Shown: positions 20,303-32,661, counted from the stretch's first letter. The stretch: 64,000 nt of DNA from Chondrilla cf. caribensis (GCA_964020155.1 OZ026568.1:1862320-1926319), one strand, 5' to 3'. Program-made: numbers and translations. Notes: generated by a model from the letters alone, not told the origin.

Positions 20303-22661
20303 GTATAATTTCCAAAAGTTTTGATTATGTGGTTTCAAAACCACTTGAGAAGTTTATTGGTGCCACATGAGGTCTGGCAGATATTAGGTAATTCCAGGTC
20401 TCAGTATTGAAATAATATCCTTGTACATATCAATTCAATGACAATTTTGGTATGAAATTAACTGTCAATACCACAGTTCATATCAGCATTATATGCATAA
20501 TTATTATATCAAATTGAACATGTTTCATTTTAATATATTAATAAATGGATACCTGTCTGATCTACACACCTAGGAACTGTTATCTTTTGAGTTCAGTACT
20601 GCACCAATTGTAATCAAATTTAAAGACAAATTGAATTAGATGTTTGATATTCTTGTATATTCATTGAGTATAAATGTACAGTGGAATCTCTGGAACATCC
20701 AGGGGACCGCATGGAAAGTTCCAGTTATTGAGAGTTCAAGTTATTGAAAGTAATGAATTTCAATGAGAAATTAGTAGTCATATATAGTTGCCAACCCTTG
20801 AAAGTTATTGTCAAGGACACTTATATATGTAGCTACACCTACGTGCTGCGGCCAATTGATGCAACGAATCTTACGCAGGTTCAGTATTATTCATTGTGCC
20901 TGATTAAAATAGTAGTCTGTAACCTTGTTAAATATTGTACTGTATTTGGTGTAAATGAATGAATCCCAGTTTACTATTGCAATTTAGAAAAAAAGGTGAA
21001 ATAGTATATGTATGATGTATTATAATCAACCAGTTTATGACATCACATTGCAAATGGCTGTCAAACCCACTGACGAATCGAAAAGCCGATCTTTGAGAGA
21101 TTAACTTGACGTTATGCTCCATAGGAAAGTAATTGTGACCTTTACCACGTTAAATTAATGAATTGATTGAGAAGAACCTATGCACATCTTTCCAAGAACT
21201 TCAAACTCCTTGAAAGACTACAAAGGGAGTTAGAAACAATATAGCCATGATTTATTAACTCTCTATTACTTTTGTTGTTGTTGAATGAACAGTTTAGTGA
21301 TGATATGCTCCTCTAAGATGTTCCAGTTGAAGTGATTGACATTCAAACTAACGAGAGACTTTCTATACTTGAAGATAGTGCTTGTCCTTGGACTTCAAAC
21401 TTTGTTCAATTTAGCATACTGTTTGAGTTAAACCATAGTCAAATTAACATTATTCGACTGTATGTCGAATGTATATTGAATAGGAAACTAGGAGCTACAT
21501 AGTAAGTAATTATTGCTCAACAATCTTCTTGATGATTTGAAAGGCTTGAATAGTTGTTTAATTTAATTGATAATATTTTTATAGCAATAATATATTGGAA
21601 GTATGTTGGTAAAGAGAGACATAAAGCAAAACACACTCAATAATATAGAATTTATCATGATTAATATTGAATTGTGATAATGAAATAATTATTATACGTA
21701 TAATAACGAAATAATAAAATGAAAAATATTATATTGTAAAATATAATAGTAATAGGTGCAAATAGTAAATTATTGAAGATGATGAAACCATCTTGGAAGT
21801 CGTTTCTTGATCCCAGGACTAATGCCACGTTCCCCCTTTGAACAGCCACAACAATTCTCAATAATAAAAGTAGCCATCAAAGGATCTTGCGGGACAATAT
21901 CTTAATATCAAGAAATTACCGATTATTACATTACATGCTTTTCGAAATAAAATACCAGTTACATCACATCATTGTGAGACAGTAAAATGTGGTGATAATT
22001 TGTCCGGATTTTAATGATGTGTTCACCAAAAATGGTTTTGTAGGTTGTTAAAGTCTTTTCCTTGGATTATGCAACCCAAGTTAGACTTGTGCTCTCCGGA
22101 GACCATTTTAAGGAATTGATACTTTGGCATGTTTTAGCTACAATTTAGTGGCATGTGAGTAATGGCAGCTTGGTTAGATTTTTTTGGTTTTGTTTTTTGG
22201 CTCACTTCACTTAACACTGTTCAATTAAAATATTCAAATTAGCTCTATTGACTATGCTACCAAAAGAAATAATAGATTAGACAGTGATCATTACGAATGT
22301 CCTTCCATGTTTGGATTTGCAAACAACTTGTTTAGAACCTTTTTTCAACATCTTTGTAACCACTATGTAAATGATGATATACCGATAACTTTCTTATTGA
22401 GGACAGTGCATTTTAGAGTACATACATTTGGTCATACTGATTGAATAATAGTTTGAATGATGGTGATTATATCATATTTTAGTATATTAAATATTAATCC
22501 ATTGCAGAATGAAATTAAATAAAATATAAGTAAGTCATTTAATAGTGGTCCATTTAACTAATAGCTAATCATTTTTAATTAGTTATTAGAGTGAGTGTTA
22601 TTAATTTGAGTTTCTGCTACTGTGATTAATAACCAGTCCCTGTTGGTTCACAACTGTGTAG
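20303..22661 (+). other. Gene 2 intron with transposon relics
   Basis: A 2.36-kb AT-rich intron. It holds a possible MITE end at about 20680 (ACAGTGGAATCTCT), and a LINE 3' relic on the minus strand at 21780-21862. Otherwise I see no gene. Confidence 0.6.
21780..21862 (-). mobile_element. 3' relic of the R2-like LINE in a gene 2 intron
   Basis: On the minus strand it encodes MRIVVAVQRGNVALVLGS, matching the C-terminus of the intact LINE (RISVAIQRGNAMAIMGSM). An AT-rich segment with TAATAA runs follows on its 3' side. A 5'-truncated copy. Confidence 0.65.
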
Positions 22662-23340
22662 GAGAAAGAGAGAAAGACACAAACAAGAATACACCTTCTT
22701 GAGAAAACTTCCAAGGATGAAAAGGATGCAATGAAGAAAGAACTACAGGTGCAATTAATAGTACTATATACATTACAGCTCGTAGATTATATTGGTACCA
22801 GGAAACTGTGGCAGATAAAAATCAAGTAAAAACAGTGCCAGATTAACACGAACTCACTGTATTTATCAGATTCTATCAAAACAGAGTGTGTTGTGTTCAT
22901 ACAATGATTTCTTGTTAATCCACTTAAATTTGTTTTCAAAACGTATGATGGATTAACCACTTTTAGGCGATTAACTGGATATTCACTAGTAGTTGTATAT
23001 TATGAAGGTATTGGAAAGTGGCAAATAAAAGGTTTGAAATGCAGATAAGCAGGAGCAGATTTATGGGAATCTCATGGTACTGTGTATAATTGATCTGAAT
23101 TGTATAATATACTTGTACTATTAGAACATCAGATTCTACAATTGTTGCTTATACTTCATGCTCAAATACTGAATGTTGCAGGCTTGTGAAGATAAATGTC
23201 AACGTCACATCTGTACCATTGAGAGACAAGCCAGGGTATTGAGTGAACAAAAAAAGGCTTTAGATGAAGAACGGGAGGCCAAACTGCTTCAGCAAAAAGA
23301 GATGTTGGAGAGGATTACGAATTTGGAAACAAAATTGAAG
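22662..23340 (+). CDS. Gene 2 coiled-coil exons D and E
   Basis: Exon 22662-22748 (87 nt) encodes EKERKTQTRIHLLEKTSKDE and ends KKELQ. Exon 23182-23340 (159 nt) starts ACEDKCQRHICTIERQ and ends ITNLETKLK. Both are phase 0. E resembles gene 3 exon 5 (43949-44107) more than A or C, so the ancestral gene had at least two distinct 53-codon modules. Confidence 0.85.
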
Positions 23341-24199
23341 GTATGAATTCGTTCTTAGGCTACCCCATAACATATTTTTTATTTTACTACATGCTCATAG
23401 TCTAACCCGTTAGACCGTCTTCTGCCTGCGTCTGAATCACCCAAAGGGCATTTTAGAGGGAAACAGCCCAACATAAATAGCGATTGGGTCACACCTTGGA
23501 AATAGGAGGTACTTTTGATTCCTTGTCTCTCTACAATAAGTGGTTCCAGTGCAAATATATATATATATATAAACTTTTCTGCGGACTTTGTACGGAGCCC
23601 ATTAACTCCAAAAGTATAGATACCATGATTTTGGAAATTAATGCTTAATAACTGTCTTATTAATGCTATTAACGGACGCCCCCCTCTCAGACTTTAACCC
23701 ATATCACACTGGGACTCTCTCTCATCACGAGCCTCCGACTGCACCCGTCCACAAGCATGGGACCATAATAGATGCAGCTGCACGTCATCATTGAAGGGGG
23801 GCATGCTTAACAAATTGTGGAATAAATTTGGCAAACCAGACCGCTGTCTGGCTTACATATACCCCCTATGTACCTTAACCATATTATCCACCTTGTGGTA
23901 GTCTATCTAATTCCCATATATTTTACTCCTTCATCTAGCTCTGTGCCACATTTCCTCCATTTTTGTTTGGGTATAAATTACTGTGCTATTCCACCCTTGA
24001 CTGGAAACTTATTTTAACTAAACATTGCGTACACTTGATTAGTCAACACACTCGGTATCTGTAGGTACTTAACCATTAGTGCCTAATACATAGTATGCTA
24101 CTAATTAGCTTCATGTTTAAGTTAACGATGGATAGTTGCTGCATAGGAGCCCTATTCATGATCTGGTGCTGGCTTTCCAGATATATCACCTATCATCCT

Positions 24200-26100
24200 G
24201 CCAACCTCCTTCTCTGATGGACAAATGTACCTTCTGTATGAATCATCTGGCCATCTGCCCAGTTATTGGATCAAACTGTCTGGTATTCCAATCCTTGCTG
24301 CCGTTGTAGTCGTTCCTATTCAGAAGCTGTGTGTGGAGAAATAAGATGCTTTCATGCCTTAGTCCTGTAACAGCTCCTTCAAGCTAGATGCCAGCTTTTC
24401 CTTTGTCAGAAATCCTCTGTTATTAAGAACAAAGAGAGGCGGATTGTGGGGTATCTTTTGTCTGTTTTGTCAGTATCGCCGCATAGATCTTGTTGGGAAT
24501 ACCTTTGTGCATGTGGTTAGCTCCAAGAGCTATTTGTTGTCCTTTGCGAAATGGGTCAGTTTTATAATGATTTGATAGTCACGAGCAGTTGGTTGTCTGA
24601 CACCTTGATGTCCTTTGGAGATAAATTGATTGCAGGATTCCATGTTGTTTGATTTGGACTAACAAACTCCTTTGATCTTAGAAAGCCATGAAATGCCAGT
24701 GACAAGGTGGCTTGAAACATATTTTTGTCCCCAGTCACTCCAGCTGGAGTTCTCTATGCCTTCAAACAGCCTTGCCACTATGTCTGCTGTAATAGGGCGT
24801 CGGGTATCACTTGCTGAAACATCCTGATCTCTTTGAGAGGATCACTGCACTTGTGTTCCACTTCATTCTCAATGTGCCATAGCCTGATACCCGCAAGGTA
24901 AGTCCTGATCGATTTGTGTTGTGCCCTTGTCGACAAGTGGGTACAGACCAGTTGAAGTGTGAGGGAGGATGCAGGAAGTGGTTGGAGTTGGTGGGTTTCA
25001 CAAAAGGTCAAAAATTGCCTCGCTGCAACCCCATACAGCTTTCTAGTTGCTGGTGAGACCCCTAGTTGTTGGAATCTTCTCATTTCTGTGTACATTCTGC
25101 CATCACTTCGGTCTTGTGAGGTGTTCTGATGGTATCCGCTTCTGGTACTAGACGCCGGAACCTCTCCATCTGTAGTCGGGATAGAGAGTTGGCAATGCTG
25201 TTATCAACACCAGGTATATGCACAATTATAATATTGAAATTGTAACTGGAAGCTATGTGGTATAATGACCGTATGAGATCCCTGAGGAGCCTTTTCTCCA
25301 TGTGTCACATACAGATTGATTATCACAATGAGCCATTATCCTCTTGCCGGCCCAGCAGTGCCCCCAAGTCACTGCTGCCATCACAATTACCAATAGTTCT
25401 TTCCACTGTATATCCTTTGCTCTTGGACCTCATTTCATGCACCACTGAACCAGTGGCACCATTCCAATATGCTCCATAGCCGATCCCCCCGGGAGGCATC
25501 TGTATAGAACTGAAAGGATTCGGGGGTGCTCCATTCCATCCCCAGGATAAAGGTTGAGCCTGACCACCCTGGTAAAATCTGCCTCCACCACTGCACATCT
25601 TTTGCAAAGTCTTGGGATGAGTATACATGGTGATGAAGCTTCTTTACCATGGTCGAAAGATCTATCATCCTTCGTAAGAATATCCTACCTCCGGGCAGCA
25701 CCTTTCACAGAAAACTGAGCTTCCCAATGATAACACCTACTTTTTGTCACCTTCTTCTTTCTAACAAACTGTTCGATTTTACTATGTAATTCCTCTTTCT
25801 TTCTTCAAATGAGCCGCACAGGGTACATCCTGCTATTGGTCGGAAACCCAAGAAACATTCTGCCCACAGATCCATATGTCCTTCTTGTCCCATTTTGTAT
25901 CTTTTCTCTGTGAGGCTCTCCTTCTGAAGGCCATGTCATAGCTGTAACAGACTTCCCATCTGTGTCGTTTGGCAGCTAGGGACATGCTATGAGCATAGCT
26001 CAACATCTTTACTGCCTTTTCTGGTGTGTAATGTGCAAATGCTATAGCGAAATTTAGGAATGCTGTTGCCCACCGGGTCACATTTGTAAAGCCTTGCATA
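24200..26100 (-). pseudogene. Decayed DIRS-like retroelement (gag-like, RNase H, tyrosine recombinase)
   Basis: Read from 26099 downwards: a gag-like segment (HYTPEKAVKMLSYAHSM, 26099-25833); an RNase H-like region (QFYTDAS near 25500, HIPGVDNSIANSLSRLQMER near 25200); a tyrosine-recombinase core-binding segment (ATRKLYGVAARQFLTFCE, 25095-24778), which shifts frame near 24795 into RPITADIVARLFEGIENS; and a recombinase C-terminus near 24340-24215 (GRWPDDSYRRYI, with the preceding Arg position of HSFRIG turned into a stop). Order and strand fit a DIRS-type element. Only about 130 bases separate the gag-like and RNase H parts, so most of the RT domain is deleted. Multiple stops and shifts. Confidence 0.7.
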
Positions 26101-26995
26101 GCTGTCTGCTAGGCTGGGTGGATGCCCCCAACGTATTCTGCTCAGCCCCCTTACGCCCTACCTCTAGATTATCAGGCAACAACAGCAGCAACATCAGAGT
26201 TATCGATTTATCGTCTTCAACTAATGACATCAGAGGGACTGCGTCATCCAATCTGACCTCTGGTGATGTAGCTGTTCCTGTTTGTGCGACTTCTTTGCAA
26301 CTGCTGATTTAGTTCCTGGCAAGTTTCCAAGCAACAAACCCACGATGTCCTCTCTCATGGTCTCTACTGATCACTTTACTGCCTCCATGATCTTTTTTGT
26401 TGTAGGGGACAGCGATAATGTGGCATCTTTTTGCTACTTGGCTCCTGTTCCCGTCATTGGTGATGATTTCATAGACTAACCTATTGGTTGAAGGTGCTCG
26501 TAACGTCTGTCTGTCTTTCCATCACGAAACCTATCAGTATGACATGCATCTGTTGTAAGTAGAGGTTGAGGACTTCCGATGGCAGGCTTCTTAGCTCAGT
26601 GATTGACATGCCTCACAGGTTTATCGTCGATGGTCTACCGATGTCATGAGATGTTTTTTTTCGCCTTCCCCATGTTCTGATTCTTCAGTAGCCTGATTTT
26701 CCCAGGCATAGTACCACAACTAGCAGTTTAACTTCTACCCCGTTCAATCTGTCAGTGACTTAATCTTGTGCACCTTCTAGCTGTTGTGCTGACAAGACTG
26801 TCATTGTACCTTGACCTGACTCCAAAAAGGTGCCAATTCCCACGCCTGCATCCTGCTCATTGTGCCTTGACTGGGAAGCCATATGCAATCATTGCTATGC
26901 ATACCACTGCATGGGCATACACACATGCATGCACACACAAGATGCATATTCACATTCATATTCTAGTTTTCTTTAACGATCGATTGAGATAAATT

Positions 26996-27199
26996 GTGAC
27001 GTTATTCAATTATTTCAAGGAGAAATTGTTTCCAACTAGCAACGAAGTTGACCTACCAGAAGCCATTACAAGAGAAGTCAACAAGGCAGTTGAGAACATC
27101 TTAGAGGAGGAGAAAAGCAGTGGAACTAGCAGAAGAACACGGAAATATACTTACTTCACACCGGAATCTAGAGCAAAAATTGCCAAGTACGCTGCTTAG
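26996..27199 (+). mobile_element. Transposase-like N-terminal HTH fragment
   Basis: 68-codon frame MTLFNYFKEKLFPT through RKYTYFTPESRAKIAKYAA, followed after a stop by GNPATVKHFTK in frame. The 'E-x-R-A-K-I-x-KYA ... FTK' pattern resembles an N-terminal helix-turn-helix of transposase-derived ORFs in marine invertebrates. This is recalled, not tested. No catalytic domain follows. Confidence 0.35.
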
Positions 27200-28083
27200 T
27201 GTGGAAATCCAGCAACAGTGAAGCACTTTACCAAGTATTCCCCTCAGTATTAAGTGGATTATCTCTACCTATGACTACCTTGGCTGGAATTGTGCTGGTG
27301 GGTTTGTGGAGGCATGAATCTGTGAGGCAATGGATGAACCTGAGAGTAACTGTGATGTAAGGGATGACCCTTTAACTGGTATTAATGAACAGTAGATAAC
27401 ATGTATAACAGTGTAACAGACTCTGTATATTATTATTATTATTTGAGTTTTATACTAGATAGTAATTTCATAGTTTGTTTTAGGTGATATAATGTATGTG
27501 CTTCAGAACAATGAATTACTGATGATTTGGTGCTAGTCTGTCTGTGTGTCCGTATTATTCATTTTAAACAAGCCTTAATATTTCAATTTCTAAATTTTGG
27601 ACAGTTCGCATTATTTTAACATCGAATTAATTTCCCAACTTATGGTATAAAGGGCTTGCATTGTCACTAAAATGGTGGCACCAAGGTATAGCCTCAACAA
27701 TTATCAATTTATTGTGTCCTGTTTGCAAGCAAACAACAATATTTCATCCAGAAAATTCACTAACAATAGACTCACTCTGTTCTTTTGACAGTACAATATT
27801 TTCTTGTTTGATCTTCGATAAGGCAAATGACAAAGCTCCGTTCATCAACATACTGTATGTATACCGTCACACTATGGTCACTTCCGCTACCCATCTCATT
27901 AATAAAATATTCTTTGCCCTGAATTCTGGTAAAAAAAACTCAGGGCAGGAGGCAACCTAACAGGTTGGACTATACATACTCATAATCATTATTCTATGTA
28001 TTATGGACTTATGTTGCAATAGTGGTCTTTCTTTATTGCAGCTATTGTAATTCATTGTAATTATTTCTTATTCGTTTTGAAAG

Positions 28084-28107
28084 ATGAAACATGTAGAATA
28101 TGAAGAC
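28084..28107 (+). pseudogene. Stub of a deleted coiled-coil exon in gene 2
   Basis: TTTTGAAAG then ATGAAACATGTAGAATATGA at 28084 matches the acceptor and start of gene 4 exon 6 (54713, ATGGAGCGTGATAATTATGA) and gene 3 exon 6 (44606). After about 24 bases it jumps to sequence homologous to the intron downstream of that exon (compare 44925). The rest of this 58-60-codon exon has been deleted. Confidence 0.65.
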
Positions 28108-28294
28108 TATTATTGTGATAATGTCCTGATCAGATGTTAAACATCAAGGGATCCTTAGTTGATATACATTATATCATTAGCTGTATCCAGCCTGTACAGT
28201 GAACAAGACATATGTCTAGTGATTTAATAAAACCTGTTCTGTACCCACACCCCAGAATACATATTTTATCCATTTAGTGCATTTTTACATATAG

Positions 28295-29004
28295 GCTGAG
28301 GTGATAGAACATGCAACAAAGATACAGCAACTTCAAGACAGTGAGAGAGAACCATCCCGCCAAAAAGTAATCACGGTACGTGTTTACTGTATGTGCCTTA
28401 TGACATACATTATTTTACTCATTATTTATGACATGCTCATTTTAACAGTATGAAGAGGTGAGCTGTAAAAGAAGAAGCCCTTTCAAAGTGGAAGCTACGT
28501 TAAAGGTACATATTATGTGTTCTTCAGTGCTGAAGTTTCCCCTGTTGTCATATGAATTTGTGTCACTGTGCTTGTTTCAGTAGTATGTGGCATACACTGG
28601 ATAGTATTTAATTCTTTCATCTAGTATGTTTTTCTAATGGCATAGGATGAAGAGGTGAATTGTGAAAGAAGTAGCCTTTTCCTAGTCAAAGATGGCAAAG
28701 AGTCCTCGAAATCTTATTATCAGGATTATTTCCGTAAAAGGGGGCACGAAGTGGAGGATGTGAGAATCAGCAAACCTGCAATTGAGGGTTCTAAGGATGT
28801 CATTGTGGAAGTGGAGACTGGATCAAAGGAAGGTAACTAAAAATATCTTTGAGCGTTTGAAGATGATGATTGTTCATTGTTTCTAACATAATGTAATGTC
28901 TATATTTCCCAAATATCCTATGAATATATTATATGTACATCTTATTTTGTTATTTTTATCCAGTTGACAGGTTTGATGAATTTCGGTCAAGGGCTTCCAT
29001 AATG
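28295..29004 (+). CDS. Gene 2 linker exons after the coiled coil
   Basis: Four exons: 28295-28375 (81 nt, AEVIEHATKIQQLQDSERE), 28449-28505 (57 nt, YEEVSCKRRSPF to LK), 28646-28832 (187 nt, DEEVNCERSSLFLVKDGKE, with KSYYQDYFRKRG) and 28964-29004 (41 nt, ending RASIM). Phases run 0,0,0 to 1, then 1 to 0. The 57-nt exon has no match in genes 1 and 3 and looks like a hybrid of the 187-nt exon start and a coiled-coil exon end. The others match gene 3 exons 7-9 closely. Confidence 0.8.
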
Positions 29005-29373
29005 GTACGCAAATTTATATGTACAAAAGCACACAAAAAGTACGCAGCAGCTAACAACAACAACTAATTCACATTTGTTCGATCAAAATTCCATCCTGAA
29101 TGACATGATCTTAGACTAAAAGTATTATACTTTTACCCATAATGCATTCTGTTACATAACATTTCAAATAATGTACAAGGCATTTTCATTTATTCTTTTA
29201 CTTTTCTGAAGAGACCACCAAATCCAGTACAATTGTACAAATAGTGTGAATCAGCTACAATCCTAAAAGGCAGCACACTATGTACTGTACCATCCCAAAT
29301 GAAAAATGACAACCGTGTTGCAAGGTTGTGACAAGGTGGTATTTTGAAAATGTTCCTAGCTTTGTATACAACC

Positions 29374-29409
29374 TTGTACAAGTTGTACAAGTTGTACAAG
29401 TTGTACAAG
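29374..29409. repeat. Four units of the palindromic 9-mer TTGTACAAG
   Basis: Four exact tandem copies of TTGTACAAG in a gene 2 intron. The related site in gene 1 (near 2265-2280) has only scattered TTGTACAA copies, so the array is a local expansion. Confidence 0.9.
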
Positions 29410-29714
29410 TTTTTACAATGTTGTGACATGGCTACCACTTCCATTTGGAATACATTGCCACTGAATCATTTACTAACCCCAAATCTCAAGCCAAACTTCA
29501 ATCTCTTCCTCTTGTCACCTTCTATCATCTTTGTCTCACTGCTAAATCAGTAAACTGAGTTCAGCCATACTATTGATGAGGGTTTGACCTGAGTTAGACA
29601 TTCTTTGTAAAGGTGCATTCGGAAACGGTATAATTAAATAACAAGATATGGGTGAAAATATATTACTATGTTATTATCATGTATGTAGTTATCCTCATAA
29701 ATTTTTCAATGTAG

Positions 29715-30120
29715 ATAAATGAGACAACCACGACAACACTGAGTGGACCATATTTGCCAAAAATCATGAGAGTTATACCAGTCTTGATGGAAAACGATCC
29801 TTTTCTGATGGGGCGTGGACTACACGTTGATGATTCTACAACAAACATGATAACAGGAATAGATAATATAGAGGATGAGCAGGAACAGAAATCAGTGAAA
29901 GTGAGCGGTCCTTCACGACTGGTCATGTATTTGAGGAAGCTTATACACCAGACTCTAGTGGAGTATATCACAGAAATGGATAGTCCATGAGGAAAATCAA
30001 TTCTTGAAATAGCAGAAACAGTGGCTGACGAATCTGATGGTCCAGATGGATGGTGTGATCTTGATCAATCCGAGATTAATGAAGAAATGGATTCAAAATC
30101 AACCCTATCTTCTTCAAATC
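29715..30120 (+). CDS. Gene 2 unknown-domain exon with premature TGA
   Basis: A 406-nt exon (phase 0 to 1) matching gene 1 2579-2984 and gene 3 46944-47349. It encodes INETTTTTLSGPYLPKI, VLMENDPFLMGRGLHVDD and VSGPSRLVMYLRKLIHQTL. At 29988-29990 the frame reads CCA TGA GGA where genes 1 and 3 have CCT CAA GGA, so translation would stop about 92 codons into the exon. Skipping this exon would break the downstream phase. I do not recognise the domain. Confidence 0.75.
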
Positions 30121-31021
30121 GTGAGTCCCTAGGGAAATATAATGATCTGTTGTTCTACAACTACTATGTTAAAACTCGTGATATTGTAATACATACAGTA
30201 TGTGACAGGAAAACATTAATGTACTATGGACATTCTACATTTTCACATACGAATTGTATAATTATTATGGATGCATGTACAGACATAGCAATTAAAATGT
30301 GTACGAATGTGATTTAGGGTATAGCAAATACAACATATGCATGGGTGGGTATGGATGTTATCGTATGTTCGAATTTGACTTGGTGAACTTCAACTTTATA
30401 CTATTTCCTTGACCTCTTAAGATCATCCCCCCTTCTCTCTTTGGTCAATAGAACATGCACACAGCAGGCCTATGTAATCTTGTGCCTTTTTTGCTAAACA
30501 GTCAATGATATCTCCATAGCTTTCAGGTACATAATATATATTCTATGTATGCAAGCAAATACTGCATGGATTAGTTAGAGAAACATATGGCTCATGTAAC
30601 TGTGGAAATGGGTATGAATACCACTACAGACATAGCACATCAACTTTTTCTTGTCATGTACAGTACCTGTTAATAGTATTATTAAAAAATTCAATATTGC
30701 TGCATGAGTTTTCAACGATCGTTTACAATGGAACCTCCATAAGCTAATAACTCTCTTAAATGTTGAAGTGCCTCACCTGAAGACATTGATCACTTGTCGT
30801 ATTCAGTAATGAGTAATACTATAAATATTCAAAAGTTTTATAAATACCCAAAACCTTTTTCACATGGATAAAAGCAAGGTTGACCAAACATCATAAGTGT
30901 GTACAGTACACTACATGTTACAGTGAACCCCAGCAGCATAGTATAATTATCTGGACCTGTTATGACCAACTGTAGTGAGATCATCACGGTTGACCCTATT
31001 ATCTACTTGCATTGAATGTAG

Positions 31022-31207
31022 GGGAAGGTGAAGGCTTCCATCACAGCGGAATTATCAGCCATCACAAATCCTATGTTGGAACAAGTGTAGATGACCCACC
31101 TCATGGCATACCAGTGGCAGTGCAAACAGATACTACCACCCCAGAGGCTACTGTAGTAACTGGAAAGAAAAGTTTCAAGGGCAACAAATCAGAAGCTGTC
31201 CCCGAAG
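31022..31207 (+). CDS. Gene 2 Ser/Thr-rich linker exon
   Basis: 186 nt, phase 1 at both ends, encoding EGEGFHHSGIISHHKS, SVDDPPHG and TDTTTPEATVVTGKK. Homologous to gene 3 exon 11 (48554-48736) and gene 4 exon 8 (56901-57077). Low complexity and probably disordered; it joins the N-terminal half to the macro region. Confidence 0.75.
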
Positions 31208-31992
31208 GTGAATTATTGTGTTAATGTCAATATTTGAACCAGTTGTAAACCAAGTCACAAAATGTATGTATGATAGAGGCATTGTACTGATTTATTACTT
31301 TTCGGATATCTTAAATTAGAGATAAGAAAAAATGTTCAAAGTATCTATAGCATCACTCAATTTTCACAACCTTATCATTCTGCTATTGTAATGATATGGA
31401 TTTACATCTAATCTACATATTCGTTGTTAGTCGAATAAAATGGGCTATTGTTAATTCAATTCAAGAAACTCATTGGATGCCTGTAAGGTTCTAGAGGGTG
31501 TTTCATTCTCACTAAAATCAAGTTTATGAACAACTGATGCTGTATAAAAGTACATATGATAGCATGGAATGATAGAAGCATAGAACACAATGTACGTATA
31601 TGCTGCAGACTATCTGCATAGATTAGAACAAATTCCATTGTAGCAAATGTGCTCATAGATGATTTTTTGGGTTAATTTGTTTTGGTTGGTTACACAATGG
31701 TGTATATGAATACACAGGAATATGCTGAATATTTACACATACCGACACCTTTGAAGTTAATTGAGAATGAAGGGAGACAAGGTCATGTGATAATTGCTAA
31801 CATGCAAATGTTCCTATAGCCAGTGGGAAACAATAGCAGAATTGACATGAATGGAAAAAAATTGTTGAGTTTACACACTACTTGGATTTGTTACCTGAAT
31901 TACAAGTCCTGCCAAGAACAACTACTTCCCACTTCCTTTAAAGGAGAACTACAAACTACACACATTAAAGACTTGCTTCCATTGTACCTCAG

Positions 31993-32661
31993 ACCCAAAT
32001 ATGGTGGAGATTCCTCTTGAGAAGACTCATCGTAGGCTGGTGGTGAAGAAGGGTCGCTTTCTCTATGAAGATGCTGACATCAAGATTGCCGCCATCTGCA
32101 GTGAAATGGGATTCACTAAAGGACTCAACAAGAACCTCAATGATCAAATGAATGGACTACTCCAGCAAACAGTGGACAGAAGATACCAGAATGGTAAACC
32201 TGACAAGTTTGATGTGTTCACTGTTCACTGTCCACCTTCAACCATTGGTTGTCGCTACCTTGTGGTTGCTAACATCCTGGATAATACCCTCGGTAAGCAG
32301 AAAGACCATCATAAGTTCCTCCAGCAGATCTTACACAGCGTGTTCAAGGAAGCAGATACCTTGGAGATGCCTTCTGTGGCCATAGCAACACAATCATTTG
32401 CCAATTGGGGATTCCCTGGGGACACCATCCTACCTTCATTCGTTAAAACTCTCAATCAGTACCAGTTCACTAATGAGGAGTTTTTCAGTGACATTAGGGT
32501 TTTAGCAGCATCTGCAGAGAACTTCAGTCATTCGATAACTGTCGCTGAACGCTTCCTGGGAAAAAGCCTGACAAGCCGTCCTACCTCTAGTAAGAAGACT
32601 GCTAGTGATTTGCCAAACTCGGAACATGACAATGTTCACCTCACCTCCCAAGGAATGATAG
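31993..32661 (+). CDS. Gene 2 domain X exon (divergent macro-like)
   Basis: 669 nt, phase 1 to 1, starting after CTCAG with DPNMVEIPLEKTHRRL. It carries the domain X signature GFTKGLNKNLND, KPDKFDVFTVHC, STIGCRYLVVANILD and a Phe/Pro segment (NWGFPGDTILPSF). The strand/helix order suggests a macro fold without the NAAN and Gly-rich binding loops; that is inference. It ends at donor GTTAGT. Gene 4 has lost this exon. Confidence 0.75.

Larger units (their letters stand above)
17195..20340 (+). repeat. 1.68-kb tandem duplication of a coiled-coil exon block
   Basis: Two head-to-tail units, roughly 17195-18730 and 18850-20400, each contain a LINE fragment, a 53-codon exon, a 29-codon exon and another 53-codon exon. 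Equivalent exons are offset by 1683, 1678 and 1675 bases. Gene 4 has one such exon set and lacks the LINE fragment, so the duplication is specific to gene 2 and happened after the LINE insertion. Confidence 0.88.
23341..28294 (+). other. 5-kb gene 2 intron built largely from foreign DNA
   Basis: The interval between exon E and the 28295 exon carries an AT repeat (about 23557-23572), a decayed DIRS element on the minus strand, a transposase-like fragment near 27000 and the stub of a lost coiled-coil exon at 28084. Genes 3 and 4 have 0.5-1 kb introns around the equivalent exon. I recognise nothing in 23400-24200 or 27200-28080. Confidence 0.65.

Noticed and set aside
27661..27960. 99-codon frame in the large gene 2 intron
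   Set aside because: No recognisable domain, inside transposon-derived sequence.
29374..29409. Regular short repeats that could suggest a CRISPR-like array
   Set aside because: Units are 9 bases, contiguous and without spacers, in a eukaryotic intron.
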